Assembly (NCBI GenBank): GCA_016201405.1
Contig: JACQCZ010000015.1
Location: 186,001-250,000 of the forward strand
DNA length: 64,000 nt
Source of the DNA: Candidatus Acetothermia bacterium
GTDB lineage: Bacteria; Bipolaricaulota; Bipolaricaulia; RBG-16-55-9
Reading direction: 5' to 3'
Of this stretch, positions 44,830-53,508 are shown in pieces. Position 1 is the stretch's first letter, and every line of letters begins with the position of its first letter. A model generated the notes under the pieces. It saw only the letters and a program-made list of their open reading frames with translations. It searched no databases and had not been told where the DNA came from. The position numbers were made by a program, and so were the translations under genes.

Positions 44830-45662
44830 GAAGCTTTGACGCCTCCCAGGATGCTCTGCATCGCCTGGCGAGCCATCTGATACTCAGCCGCGGTGATCGG
44901 TCTCTCTCCATACCAGGCCCTCTCAAAGACTTGGGTCATGGGTATAAGATTTTTATGAATCTCAAGCTGTCCACGCTGTTCCAGCAAACGCAGTAGCTCC
45001 CAATTGGTGCGCCTCTTCTCCCAATCGATGACTCCCAGACTAGCCAGCTGCCCGAGGGCGCCCTGATAGAGAAGTCGTAGTGCCTCGCGGTATTTTCCTT
45101 GTGCTGCCAAATCTTCGGCCATCTGAAAGGCATCTCTGGGAGATGCAAAGCCCCGTGCACCTATTCCAGATGAGCCGCCAGATCCGCTGGGTGAACCTTC
45201 TCGATAAATTGCGCGCCCTAACGCGTTCTTGAAGAGCAGGTAGAGCAAGAAGATCAGAATAATGGCTAAGACGATGATGGCCAGCCAAGAGAGAAAGTCA
45301 AATATGCCTTGATTGATTGCTGTGGGTGGAGGGCTGCTTTCGTTGCTCCCAGGAGGCTGCTGGCTTGGTGGTGGATTATTCTGCTGCGCTGGGTTTGAAG
45401 AAGTCTGTCCATTGCCGCTGTTGCCACTTTGAGATTGAGAGTTCTTCTTCACTCCAATGTTGAACGGAGAGTAGGGATTCTCTGTTGTCTTCTGGCAATT
45501 CGCTGAGCCTGAGGCTTGCAGACTAAGAAATGAAAATGCGACTTTTATGCCCTGCCCCTGTGGCTGGACTGACCCTGAGTGCATCCAGACTCCAAGCGCA
45601 ATAAGTACGCATAGCAGCGATCCAAAGACCAGACTTGCGCGAATCCAGACCTCTCGCCCCAT
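44826..45662 (-). CDS. DUF4129 membrane protein
   Basis: A 278-residue protein: an N-terminal helix or signal anchor, a low-complexity Ser/Asn/Gln/Pro-rich external segment (about 70-115), a second helix (LAIIVLAIILIFLLYLLF), then the cytosolic DUF4129 domain with GKYREALRLLYQGALGQL, RRTNWELLRLL and FERAWYGERPITAAEY. DUF4129 is a standard part of MoxR/DUF58 clusters. The 3' end overlaps the next gene by 4 bases. Confidence 0.88.
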   Translation of the reverse strand: MGREVWIRASLVFGSLLCVLIALGVWMHSGSVQPQGQGIKVAFSFLSLQASGSANCQKTTENPYSPFNIGVKKNSQSQSGNSGNGQTSSNPAQQNNPPPSQQPPGSNESSPPPTAINQGIFDFLSWLAIIVLAIILIFLLYLLFKNALGRAIYREGSPSGSGGSSGIGARGFASPRDAFQMAEDLAAQGKYREALRLLYQGALGQLASLGVIDWEKRRTNWELLRLLEQRGQLEIHKNLIPMTQVFERAWYGERPITAAEYQMARQAMQSILGGVKAS

Positions 45663-45671
45663 GGTGCTAAA

Positions 45672-46568
45672 TCAGGAGCCAGTTCCTGTTGTCGGCCCAT
45701 TTGGATTGGTCGGATTGCTCGGAAATCTCATGCTGGGCGCGCTGCGTGCCGCCAGCTCATCTGCCAGCAATTGTAAATCAAAGCCCTCTTTGCGGACTCT
45801 GATATCGAAGTAAAGAAGTACCAGTGAAGTGAAGAAGATGGGCAGCAAGATCGCCTTCAGAATCTCACTTGTAAAGGTAGATAATACCTCTTGTTCGTTA
45901 AACAAAGATCGTACCAGCAGACCTGCCGCTAGGCTCATGACTAAGCTGATGGCAAACCAGAGGAGACAGAGGAGAAAGATCCTGCCCCAATTCTCTCTGG
46001 CCAACTCTCGACTACGTTGGAATGCCTTGAAATATCTATTATCTTCGATGACAAAGACCTCGTTTACAAAAACAGACATGAAGCCAAGCAAAATGTAAAG
46101 AACTAGAGTAGCAACTAGACCCAATATTGGGATTATTGCAGGGAGAGTTGCTACAAAGAAGAGTAGACAAAGTACAAATATCGTCCCCAAATACGGCAGG
46201 AATCGGGGTAAGACAAAGCCATATGCTGATGCTATAGAGGCCTCGCGTCCCAGATAGCGGTCCGAAACGGCCCTGACCAGTGCGACGTTTGCAAAGAGGG
46301 CACCAAGAAGACTTATCAAGATGACACCGGAAGCCCGACCGATCATGTTGAAAGCATCCGTTGTTGTGAACTGGTCAGTGAGGCTCCTAAAGTCTGAGTC
46401 TGGAGTGCTAACTTCTGGCACAAAGAGCAACATCAGAATGGCCGAGATCAGACCCGGAATGATCGCAATACCAAAGAACACGATGAAATTCTTGCGGTAA
46501 AGACTGAGCGCCTCATCGATGATGTCCCCCAATGACATTGGCTGCAGAACTTGAAGCTCTTCATTCAT
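45672..46568 (-). CDS. Multi-pass membrane protein, unknown
   Basis: A 298-residue protein with about six hydrophobic helices. The start LQPMSLGDIIDEALSLYRKNF and the middle VIEDNRYFKAFQRSRELARENWGRIF resemble proteins of the glycerophosphodiester-phosphodiesterase membrane-domain or DUF975-like group. It ends in a Pro/Asn/Gly/Thr-rich tail. ATG at 46568 follows GGGGTG; an in-frame GTG three codons upstream is possible. It is 9 bases before DUF4129 and 64 bases after prcB, so it is the first gene of the membrane module reached from the proteasome genes. Confidence 0.7.
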   Translation of the reverse strand: MNEELQVLQPMSLGDIIDEALSLYRKNFIVFFGIAIIPGLISAILMLLFVPEVSTPDSDFRSLTDQFTTTDAFNMIGRASGVILISLLGALFANVALVRAVSDRYLGREASIASAYGFVLPRFLPYLGTIFVLCLLFFVATLPAIIPILGLVATLVLYILLGFMSVFVNEVFVIEDNRYFKAFQRSRELARENWGRIFLLCLLWFAISLVMSLAAGLLVRSLFNEQEVLSTFTSEILKAILLPIFFTSLVLLYFDIRVRKEGFDLQLLADELAARSAPSMRFPSNPTNPNGPTTGTGS

Positions 46569-46593
46569 GAACGACACCCCACTTTATTTGAGA

Positions 46594-46636
46594 ATAATCG
46601 TTGATCTCCGACTCTCTTTTTTTTGTCGGGGATTAT
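46594..46636 (-). other. Intercistronic hairpin between prcB and the membrane module
   Basis: Two nested pairings, ATAATC/GATTAT (46594-46599, 46631-46636) and TCCGAC/GTCGGG (46607-46612, 46625-46630), with an A8GAGA loop on the transcript. It overlaps the prcB stop codon. No U-tract follows on the minus strand, so it looks more like an mRNA processing or stability element than a terminator. Confidence 0.4.
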
Positions 46637-47409
46637 CGTAGCAGTTCTTTACGCAGATTGTGAAGTCTCTCAGGTGGGATGTCTTGGATACCATCTTGAG
46701 TGATGATTTTAGCAGCCGGAGGCATATCACTGGTGAGCCCTGATGTGGCAGGATCAAGACCCGAAGCAACATCTAATAGATGCAAACCCTCTCGGAGAGT
46801 CTCTTCAAGGGACATCTCATGGAAGGGACCGCGCGTGCGGACAATGTAATTGAGAACGCCTCGAATCTTCTCGGCACCCGAGCCAGCTGCCCCATATTCG
46901 CGGCTCTCAAAGCGAGCTCCGAGGACGTCGTAAAAGAAGATGCGCGATCTCTTCTCAATTGAATCATAGATGCTAACGACTGGCAAAAAGCCACCGATTC
47001 CTTGAAGCACGCTTGGAATGCTCTGAGTGAGAACGCGAGAGACGAGAGCCAGCTTGCCTTCCAGACTCATCTCCTGGAGCTGGCTTCTGGCATAATATTT
47101 GACGGAGTGATTCAGAAATCGAACCGCTTCTGCGGCCTGGGAATAACTGCCTGCAATCGCAATGAGTGTGTAGTCATCCAGCTTGAGGATCTTTTCGGCC
47201 TCTTCATAAAGAATCGTTCCGCCAGCAATGGCGCGGCGATCGGCCACATTGAGGACGCCTTGGTCATATTTTAATGCGATTACCGTCGTCCCATGCGTCC
47301 CTAAGGGCTCCTCTGCGGCTAATGAGCTCTTGTTGGAGAGGGCAAGCTCAACACCTCGGTGTTTGAGGAGCTGAAAGAGATCCCCGTGAATGCGGTTCTG
47401 GTCTTCCAT
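46633..47409 (-). CDS. prcB: 20S proteasome beta subunit (catalytic)
   Basis: Catalytic subunit of the core particle, 258 residues with a 40-residue propeptide. Autocleavage at THG/TTVIAL would expose Thr41 as the N-terminal nucleophile. The expected partners are present at mature positions 17 and 33: D57 in VADRRAIAGG and K73 in EEAEKIL. Other conserved runs are IAGSYSQAAEAVRFL and YGAAGSGAEKIRGVL. It starts 3 bases after the Pup/UBact stop without its own ribosome site, so translation is probably coupled. Confidence 0.95.
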   Translation of the reverse strand: MEDQNRIHGDLFQLLKHRGVELALSNKSSLAAEEPLGTHGTTVIALKYDQGVLNVADRRAIAGGTILYEEAEKILKLDDYTLIAIAGSYSQAAEAVRFLNHSVKYYARSQLQEMSLEGKLALVSRVLTQSIPSVLQGIGGFLPVVSIYDSIEKRSRIFFYDVLGARFESREYGAAGSGAEKIRGVLNYIVRTRGPFHEMSLEETLREGLHLLDVASGLDPATSGLTSDMPPAAKIITQDGIQDIPPERLHNLRKELLR

Positions 47410-47412
47410 GGG

Positions 47413-47592
47413 CTATTCGCCGCTGCGCTGCCTGTAGCGACGCGCCTGGCGCGGATCAACTCTGCGCATGCGGTCTAACAACTCTTTGGTGTTTGGACGC
47501 TCCACATCGGGAGTGCGTGGTCCATCGCCGCCGCCATCCCCTGGATTGCCCAACGGCTCGTCACTCTTGGGTCTTATCTTGCGCTCGGGCAT
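47413..47592 (-). CDS. pup: Prokaryotic ubiquitin-like protein (Pup/UBact)
   Basis: Protein tag for the proteasome, 59 residues, with no cysteine or aromatic core, so probably disordered. Gly/Asp/Pro-rich first half, then PDVERPNTKELLDRMRRVDP and the end YRQRSGE, which matches the UBact form known from non-actinobacterial lineages. It ends in Gly-Glu, so it can be ligated by PafA directly; many actinobacterial Pups end in Gln and need Dop first. ATG at 47592 is 8 bases after AGGAGG, while the GTG at 47601 overlaps that site and is rejected. It overlaps the 3' end of dop by 32 bases. Confidence 0.9.
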   Translation of the reverse strand: MPERKIRPKSDEPLGNPGDGGGDGPRTPDVERPNTKELLDRMRRVDPRQARRYRQRSGE

Positions 47593-49123
47593 CGGATGCA
47601 CCTCCTTGGCTTCCGGATTGCTTCTCGATTTCTCCCAGCAATTCTAGCACATCTTTGGGTGATGATACATTCAATATTTGATTGCTAAAAGGGGTCAAAT
47701 CTACATCAGCAATATTTCTCAGATCGATGCTGACTGCTCCCCCCCCAGAACCCAGCGTCAGTCTGCCCCAGTTTGCCGCTTTCACGTCCAAGCGTTGGGT
47801 GCAGAGCCCCCGGATCAATGCTCTTGTATTGCTGGGCGGGAATTCTATCGCGTGCTCAATCGCTCCATTCTGGGTGATTCGGCGCATGCTTTTGCTCTCT
47901 TCGAGCGGCCAGAAGAGCCCGTTTTGCAAATCAAGATTGTGATATTCGAGATCGAGGCTTCGCAGCAAATCCAGATTCTTCTGCCAATCCAGATCTTCTG
48001 CTTCAAGGAACGACTCCAGCAAATCATGCTTGGCCACCCAGTCCAGTCGATCTTTGAGCTTGAGCGGATCCTCCTCCAAGTCAGACAACACCTGGCTCCA
48101 CTCGCGGAGAAGCCAGTCTGTCTCCTCATCGCGCCCGGCAAATAGCTCACTGGCCGCGAGCCAGTATGCTCGCTGAATATCCAGGGCTGGGATGGTGGTG
48201 TTGTCGGCCACTTTCACAATCCAGCGCCACTCCTGATCAAATGAGATCTCTCGAATCGCCTGAACGGGATCCTTGAGCTCGACGGGCGCGCCATAGCCTC
48301 TTTCCAAAACATCGAGCACCAGCGCAGTTGTGCCAGCTTTTAGAGCAGTCGAATATTCGCACAGATTGGCATCCCCACAGATGACATGCAACCTTCGCCA
48401 TCGCGCTGAATTGGCATGAGGCTCATCACGTGTATTGACGAGCGGGCGGCGATGCAGGGTATCCACGCCCATGATCGTGTCCAAGAACTCAGCGCGCTGT
48501 GAGAGCTGATAGAAGATCTCACTCCGTCCTGATGCTCTCTCGACCCCGACTTTGCCTGCGCCAGTAAATAGAATGCGGGTCACAAAAAAAGGCAACAATC
48601 CATAAACCAACTGCTCAAATGGCATCTCGCGGGAGATGAGATAATTTTCATGTTGGCCATAGCTCATCCCGTGAAAGTCTGTGTTGTTCTTATAAATCGA
48701 GGCGACTCGTCCTGTCTGCTGCGTATAGGTTTGGCCTGCTCTTCGCAGAATGGACTCGCCAGCGCGATCATGGGTGACGAGGTCTTGCACCGAAAAACAT
48801 TCAGGCGTGCTGTACTCCGGATGGCCGTGGTCGTGATAGAAGCGTGCACCATTTGGCAGAACTCGGTCTACATGATTTTCGCCAGCGGAGCGCGGGCGAT
48901 AGCCACTGGATTTTTTTTCTACCTCGTCATCATCTGGATTGGTTGTGAGACTAGAGGCGCGAAAGCCGCGCACATCGCGTAGCGGGCTCTCATCACCATA
49001 ATCCCAGACGGCTTGGGAAGGTATGCACTGAACCAGCGCACGGGCCTCTTCCGCCAGATCTGAGACGTCGACGCCATCAATATAGAGACCATATTCGGTC
49101 TCCAGGCCCACGAGGCGCTTCAT
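47561..49123 (-). CDS. dop: Pup/UBact deamidase-depupylase
   Basis: Homologue of PafA that removes Pup/UBact from substrates, 520 residues. The start VGLETEYG is followed by the Dop-specific segment AVWDYGDESPLRDVRGF and an acidic loop (about 60-85), both absent from PafA. The catalytic aspartate D98 is in FYHDHGHPEYSTPE. YKNNTDFHGMSYGQHENYL and FTGAGKVGVE complete the active site. Since the tag already ends in Glu, only depupylation should be needed. It follows arc by 12 bases. Confidence 0.9.
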   Translation of the reverse strand: MKRLVGLETEYGLYIDGVDVSDLAEEARALVQCIPSQAVWDYGDESPLRDVRGFRASSLTTNPDDDEVEKKSSGYRPRSAGENHVDRVLPNGARFYHDHGHPEYSTPECFSVQDLVTHDRAGESILRRAGQTYTQQTGRVASIYKNNTDFHGMSYGQHENYLISREMPFEQLVYGLLPFFVTRILFTGAGKVGVERASGRSEIFYQLSQRAEFLDTIMGVDTLHRRPLVNTRDEPHANSARWRRLHVICGDANLCEYSTALKAGTTALVLDVLERGYGAPVELKDPVQAIREISFDQEWRWIVKVADNTTIPALDIQRAYWLAASELFAGRDEETDWLLREWSQVLSDLEEDPLKLKDRLDWVAKHDLLESFLEAEDLDWQKNLDLLRSLDLEYHNLDLQNGLFWPLEESKSMRRITQNGAIEHAIEFPPSNTRALIRGLCTQRLDVKAANWGRLTLGSGGGAVSIDLRNIADVDLTPFSNQILNVSSPKDVLELLGEIEKQSGSQGGASDARAQDKTQE

Positions 49124-49135
49124 TTGAAGGGATTT

Positions 49136-50854
49136 CTAAACAATGGATTCAAGATGGACGCGGCGCTCGCCATGCCGCACTGGGCGGACTTCCACAACAT
49201 CTTCGGGCTCGTAATCAATCAGTTTCAGCCAGTCTTCCAGATAATCTGTCTTGGGGAAGATCTCGTTCTCGTTGTACTCTGCTTCGATGGCTTTGTAGAT
49301 GTCTTCAGGGCTGATGCCCTCGCTCTCGCTCTTCCGATCAATGCAGCGCTGAATGGCAAAGTCCTTCGCGCGCTCGACTGTAGACATAATCAGAGCGCCA
49401 CTCACTAAATCATGCCAGTGCAGCACATCACGCCGGCCGCTTCGCAGCGCAACCTCAAGGAAAGCCGTCGCGGACTCTTCTCGAAAGAGATAGTCTGCTG
49501 CGCGCTGCACAATCGCCTCTTGTGCTTTCTCAACATCATTGCCATTCTCTTTGATCCAGTCTGCATCAAGCGGAATGTCATGTCGCAGATAGATCTTGAA
49601 GATTTGCGCCGATGCATCACGGCCTGGGCGGCCAATCTTCACTTTGCGGTCAATGCGCTCGGGACGCAATATTGCGGGATCAATATAGTCAGGGCGGTTG
49701 GAGGTGAGCATTACCACCACGTTCTCCAGACCGACTAACCCGTCCATCTCTGCTGCGAATTGCGGCACAACTGTATTGGCAATATTGAGTGCGCGTCCTG
49801 TGCCCCGTACGCGCAGCAGCGAATCCGCTTCATCAATAAAGATGAAAACAAGATTTCCCTCTTTGGCACGCTCACGGGCGGCGGCAAAGATCTCACGCAC
49901 CATGCGCTCCGTCTCGCCAAGCCACATATTGAGGAGCTGCGGCCCGTTGATCAGCATGAAATATTCACGCACATCGCGCCCTGCCCGCTGCTTGTATGCT
50001 TGAGTAAGTGTGTAAGCCGTCGCCTTGGCAATTAACGTCTTGCCACAGCCGGGCGGGCCGTACAATAAAATCCCTTTGAGCTGACGCTTGCCAAATTTCT
50101 TATATAACTCAGGATAGAGCAGCGGGCGCTCGATCGTGTCTTGAATGAGCCGAATTGCCTTTTCGTGACCGCCCACCTGATCCCAACTAATTTGCGGAAT
50201 CTCTTCGAGATAGTAGCCACGCACTTCAGATTTTTGAAAGTGTTCCAGTGCCACGCGAAGCGATGGCTCCAGGCGCACTTCGTCACCCGTTTTGAGTGTG
50301 CTCTTTTGAAGCTCTGCGGAACGAAGAATGATGCGTCCGGACATCTGGTTGCCGTCAAGCGAGACGCGCAGCCTGCCATCGGACATATTCTCAGAGACTT
50401 TTACAATTGGCCCCTCGGGGTGATAGCCCAAGTCCCCAATTACAGTAAAAGCCTCGTTCACTTTGACTCGAGTTCCAATTTTTAATTCTTTGGCATTGAG
50501 CTTGGGATCGACATTGGCATAGTACTCAGCATCACCCAAAGCTACATAGGCAATGCCATCGCTGGGTGACCCAAGGAATGTCCCGATGCGGTTTGCTGGA
50601 GCTGTCAGCTTCTTATAAACCTCTTCAAATTCACTCAAGGCCTGCCGCGCTTCATGCAGCTGATTTTCATCCACGCGAAGCTGATGATCGAGCAACTCTA
50701 GCAGATCCATGCGCGGATCATTCTGAGTCGTGCGCGCCAAGATCTCTTGCAGAATCGCACGCGCTCGCAGATGAGTCTCAAATCCGACTGGGCCCTCATC
50801 CTCGCGCTCGTCGCGGCGTGGATTCTCTGGGTTGATTCGTTTGCGGTTGGCCAT
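49136..50854 (-). CDS. arc: Proteasome-associated AAA+ ATPase (ARC/Mpa)
   Basis: Hexameric unfoldase that feeds tagged proteins to the 20S core. The 572 residues show an N-terminal charged tail and coiled coil (about 48-85) that in Mpa binds Pup, two OB domains (about 86-215), then the AAA domain with GPPGCGKT (266-273), FIFIDEADSLL and SNRPDYIDPAILRPERIDRK. The C-terminus is HLESIV and does not show the GQYL end used by Mpa or an HbYX motif to open the alpha ring. GAGGTGAGAG precedes the ATG. It is the first gene of the arc-dop-pup-prcB run. Confidence 0.93.
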   Translation of the reverse strand: MANRKRINPENPRRDEREDEGPVGFETHLRARAILQEILARTTQNDPRMDLLELLDHQLRVDENQLHEARQALSEFEEVYKKLTAPANRIGTFLGSPSDGIAYVALGDAEYYANVDPKLNAKELKIGTRVKVNEAFTVIGDLGYHPEGPIVKVSENMSDGRLRVSLDGNQMSGRIILRSAELQKSTLKTGDEVRLEPSLRVALEHFQKSEVRGYYLEEIPQISWDQVGGHEKAIRLIQDTIERPLLYPELYKKFGKRQLKGILLYGPPGCGKTLIAKATAYTLTQAYKQRAGRDVREYFMLINGPQLLNMWLGETERMVREIFAAARERAKEGNLVFIFIDEADSLLRVRGTGRALNIANTVVPQFAAEMDGLVGLENVVVMLTSNRPDYIDPAILRPERIDRKVKIGRPGRDASAQIFKIYLRHDIPLDADWIKENGNDVEKAQEAIVQRAADYLFREESATAFLEVALRSGRRDVLHWHDLVSGALIMSTVERAKDFAIQRCIDRKSESEGISPEDIYKAIEAEYNENEIFPKTDYLEDWLKLIDYEPEDVVEVRPVRHGERRVHLESIV

Positions 50855-50902
50855 GATCTCTCACCTCATGCAGCCTCTGAATCGGTGTGCAAAACCTGCG
50901 GC

Positions 50903-50978
<76 letters not shown>

Positions 50979-51087
50979 GTACTGGTTCCCATCGTAACAT
51001 TTGCACCCAGCGAGATCAAGCAAATCTTGCACTCTGTTCTGGCAAAGTCACTCGATTCTCGCTCGCACTCTTTTGGCTCTGCAGGAA

Positions 51088-51843
51088 TCAATCGTATAGC
51101 CCAAGCAACTCTCCAAGTCGCCTCATCACCGCTCCTAGCTCACAGGGGATGACCAGATCGGCCTGCGCGTCGATAGGCGTCTTGTCGCGGTTGATCACGA
51201 CAACTCGCGCTCCCTTATATTTTGCCTGTGGAACCAAATCGGCAACGGGATAGACTTCTAAAGATGCGCCAAGCACGAGCAATAGATCAGACTTCAGTAC
51301 TTCCTGAACCCCTTTCCTAAATGCTGGCGGCATCATCTCCCCAAAGAGGACGACATTGGGCTTGAGCAGGCCATTGCAAACAGAGCAGCGCGGGATGCCC
51401 TGCTCTCTGACTTTTGCAAAGAGATCTGAGATCTCAATTTCATCTCCGCACCCAATACAGACACCCTGCTTGTAGCTTCCATGGACTTCATAGAGCCTCT
51501 GAGAGCCTGCGGCACGATGAAGATCGTCAATATTCTGAGTAATCAGAGCTTTTAATAAGCCGCGCTCTTCCAGTTTCACGAGAGTGGTATGAGTGATGTT
51601 GGGCTCTGCCGCACTGAGCTTTGCAAAGCGCCATTGCCAGAACTCATAAAACCCCTGTGTATCGCGGAGAAAGCCTTCCAGAGATGCCACTTTAAAGGGG
51701 TCGATCATCTTCCAGAGGCCGCAAGCCGCGCTACGAAAATCTGGAATGCCTGATTCCGTAGATACCCCAGCGCCCGTGAGCGCCACCGGATAGCGCGCGC
51801 GCTTGAGCCACTGGATAAGTTGTTGAATAGCCCGATCGCTCAT
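51088..51843 (-). CDS. cobB: Sir2 family NAD-dependent protein deacylase
   Basis: Sirtuin, 251 residues. NAD-binding GAGVSTESGIPDFRS, TQNIDDLHRAAG, the catalytic His in EVHGS, zinc cysteines CIGC and CSVC, then KPNVVLFGEMMP and LGASLEVYPVADLV. Removes acyl groups from lysines using NAD. It has the LFGE variant of the GE loop. Stands alone, divergent from the TrpB-like gene. Confidence 0.93.
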   Translation of the reverse strand: MSDRAIQQLIQWLKRARYPVALTGAGVSTESGIPDFRSAACGLWKMIDPFKVASLEGFLRDTQGFYEFWQWRFAKLSAAEPNITHTTLVKLEERGLLKALITQNIDDLHRAAGSQRLYEVHGSYKQGVCIGCGDEIEISDLFAKVREQGIPRCSVCNGLLKPNVVLFGEMMPPAFRKGVQEVLKSDLLLVLGASLEVYPVADLVPQAKYKGARVVVINRDKTPIDAQADLVIPCELGAVMRRLGELLGLYD

Positions 51844-51970
51844 GCGCTTTAAAAGAATAGCTCAGTCACCCTCGGGATTCCAGCCCAGGCGCTCAGATCT
51901 GAAAGTTGCGTCCGGTCGTTCTCTTGCCTAAGATTTCCCCATTCAGACCTACATCAGAATCAGGTGAAGC

Positions 51971-53263
51971 ATGGCTAGAGACGACACACGCAAGAGAGGC
52001 GTTTCGCAACCCGTCGAAGAGGCCGAGCAGAAGCCAGAGGAGCCGAGTGGCCAGCCTGTCAAAGGATACTTTGGTGAGTTTGGCGGGCAAGAGGTGCCTG
52101 AGGCCTTGTTGCCCGCGCTCCAGCAGCTTGAAGCGACCTTTCTCGAGTGTTACAAGGATGACCGCTTCCAGCGTGAGTTTCGGACTCTGCTTTCCGATTA
52201 TGGCGGAAGGCCAAGCGCCCTCTATCATGCCCGGAGGCTTAGCCAGTGGGTTGGTGGTGCTCGCATCTACCTCAAGCGCGAAGACCTGCTCAATGGAGGC
52301 GCGCACCTCATCAACAGCGCCATCGGCCAGGCGCTTCTAGCAAAGAAGATGGGCAAGAAGCGGCTGATCACAGAGAGTTCCTCTGGAGAGCAAGGGGTGG
52401 TGGCTGCCATGGTCGCAGCCATGGTGGGGCTTCCAATTGAAATCTGGATGGGCCAGCGTGACTTCGACCGCCAACGCCGCGCTACCTTCCGCATGAAACT
52501 GCTCGGCGCGAAGATCCGAGTCATCCCTGGTGCAGGCTGGCAAGAGGCAATCTCCGAGACGATGCGAGATTGGGCTGCCCAATGGGAAAACACATATTAT
52601 TTGATGTGCTCCGTAGTTGGACCGCATCCTTATCCGTGGATCATCCGCGAATTTCAGCGGGTGATCGGAGATGAGCTCAAAGGACAGATTTTGAGAAAAG
52701 AGCGCCGGCTTCCCGACTCGCTGATCGCATCGATGGGAGGGGGGAGTTGTGCCATCGGACTCTTCTACCCATTTGTGAGCGAAGAATTTGTGCACTTAGT
52801 GGTAGCAGAGCCAGGTGGAGCCAGCTATGAAGAAGAGGCCGCGCTGGGTCAGTGGCGTGTTGGAATCTTTCATGGAATGAGAAGTCTAGTTTTGCAGGAT
52901 CATCAGGGGAATGTTAATGTGCGCCGCAGCGTTGCGCCCGATCTCTGCTATCCAGCGATTGGGCCTGAGCATGCGCATCTCCGCAGCACCGGCCGCGAAG
53001 AGCGCGTGGTTGTTCGTGACCCCCAAGCACTGGAAGCATTCCGGCGGCTCTGTCAGCTTGAAGGGATCGCGGCATCGTTAGAGTCTGCTCATGCACTCTC
53101 CGCTGCATTTGAATGGGCCAAACGAATCGGCGTTGATGGACTGATTGTGGTCGCGCTCACCGGAAGAAGCGAAAAAGACTTGGAAGTTGTGCTACGAGCC
53201 TCCGGCAGCCCGACTCCCGCCGGTGAGCTCCGACAAGAGCAGACGCCCGCAACCGAACAGTAA
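51971..53263 (+). CDS. Tryptophan synthase beta-like protein lacking the PLP lysine
   Basis: A 430-residue homologue of tryptophan synthase beta (TrpB). It keeps the overall order of TrpB motifs: GYFGEFGGQEVPE, GGRPSALYHARRLS, IYLKREDLLNGGAHL, GQALLAKKMGKKRLITE, GPHPYP, MGGGSCAIG, YPAIGPEHAHL, LEGIAASLESAHAL and ALTGRSEKD. The lysine that binds PLP in TrpB (GAHKxN) is Leu113 here, and the phosphate cup GGGSN is GGGSC. The acid of the E109 position (E135) and the LEGI glutamate remain. It has a 30-residue hydrophilic N-terminal extension. No trpA or other trp gene is near. It may be a pseudoenzyme or have new chemistry. Confidence 0.82.
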   Translation: MARDDTRKRGVSQPVEEAEQKPEEPSGQPVKGYFGEFGGQEVPEALLPALQQLEATFLECYKDDRFQREFRTLLSDYGGRPSALYHARRLSQWVGGARIYLKREDLLNGGAHLINSAIGQALLAKKMGKKRLITESSSGEQGVVAAMVAAMVGLPIEIWMGQRDFDRQRRATFRMKLLGAKIRVIPGAGWQEAISETMRDWAAQWENTYYLMCSVVGPHPYPWIIREFQRVIGDELKGQILRKERRLPDSLIASMGGGSCAIGLFYPFVSEEFVHLVVAEPGGASYEEEAALGQWRVGIFHGMRSLVLQDHQGNVNVRRSVAPDLCYPAIGPEHAHLRSTGREERVVVRDPQALEAFRRLCQLEGIAASLESAHALSAAFEWAKRIGVDGLIVVALTGRSEKDLEVVLRASGSPTPAGELRQEQTPATEQ

Positions 53264-53443
53264 CTCCTAGAAAAGAGTGAGAGAAGATCAGAGAGATGTG
53301 AACCATCTTACGGAGATTTTATGTCAAGAGATGGACCGGTCTTTAAAAGGCTCTTCATCCACAACAAACAACTTGATTTTATCTGGATGATTCGGTAGCG
53401 TAACCGACAGAAATTGAAGAGAAACTTCACAGAATCCTCAAAT

Positions 53444-53462
53444 CCTCGATGGATCATCGAGG
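53444..53462. promoter_or_regulatory. Perfect palindrome upstream of the RHH gene
   Basis: CCTCGATG - GAT - CATCGAGG, arms of 8 bases and a 3-base centre, 46 bases before the start of the ribbon-helix-helix gene. It is placed where an autoregulatory RHH operator would be. Confidence 0.5.
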
Positions 53463-53508
53463 TCTAGGTCTGACACTCAATCCAAGTGATGCAAGGAGGA
53501 AGGTGGAT

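Noticed and set aside
47593-47601. GTG start giving a 62-residue Pup
   Set aside because: The GTG overlaps the AGGAGG ribosome site itself; ATG at 47592 has proper spacing.
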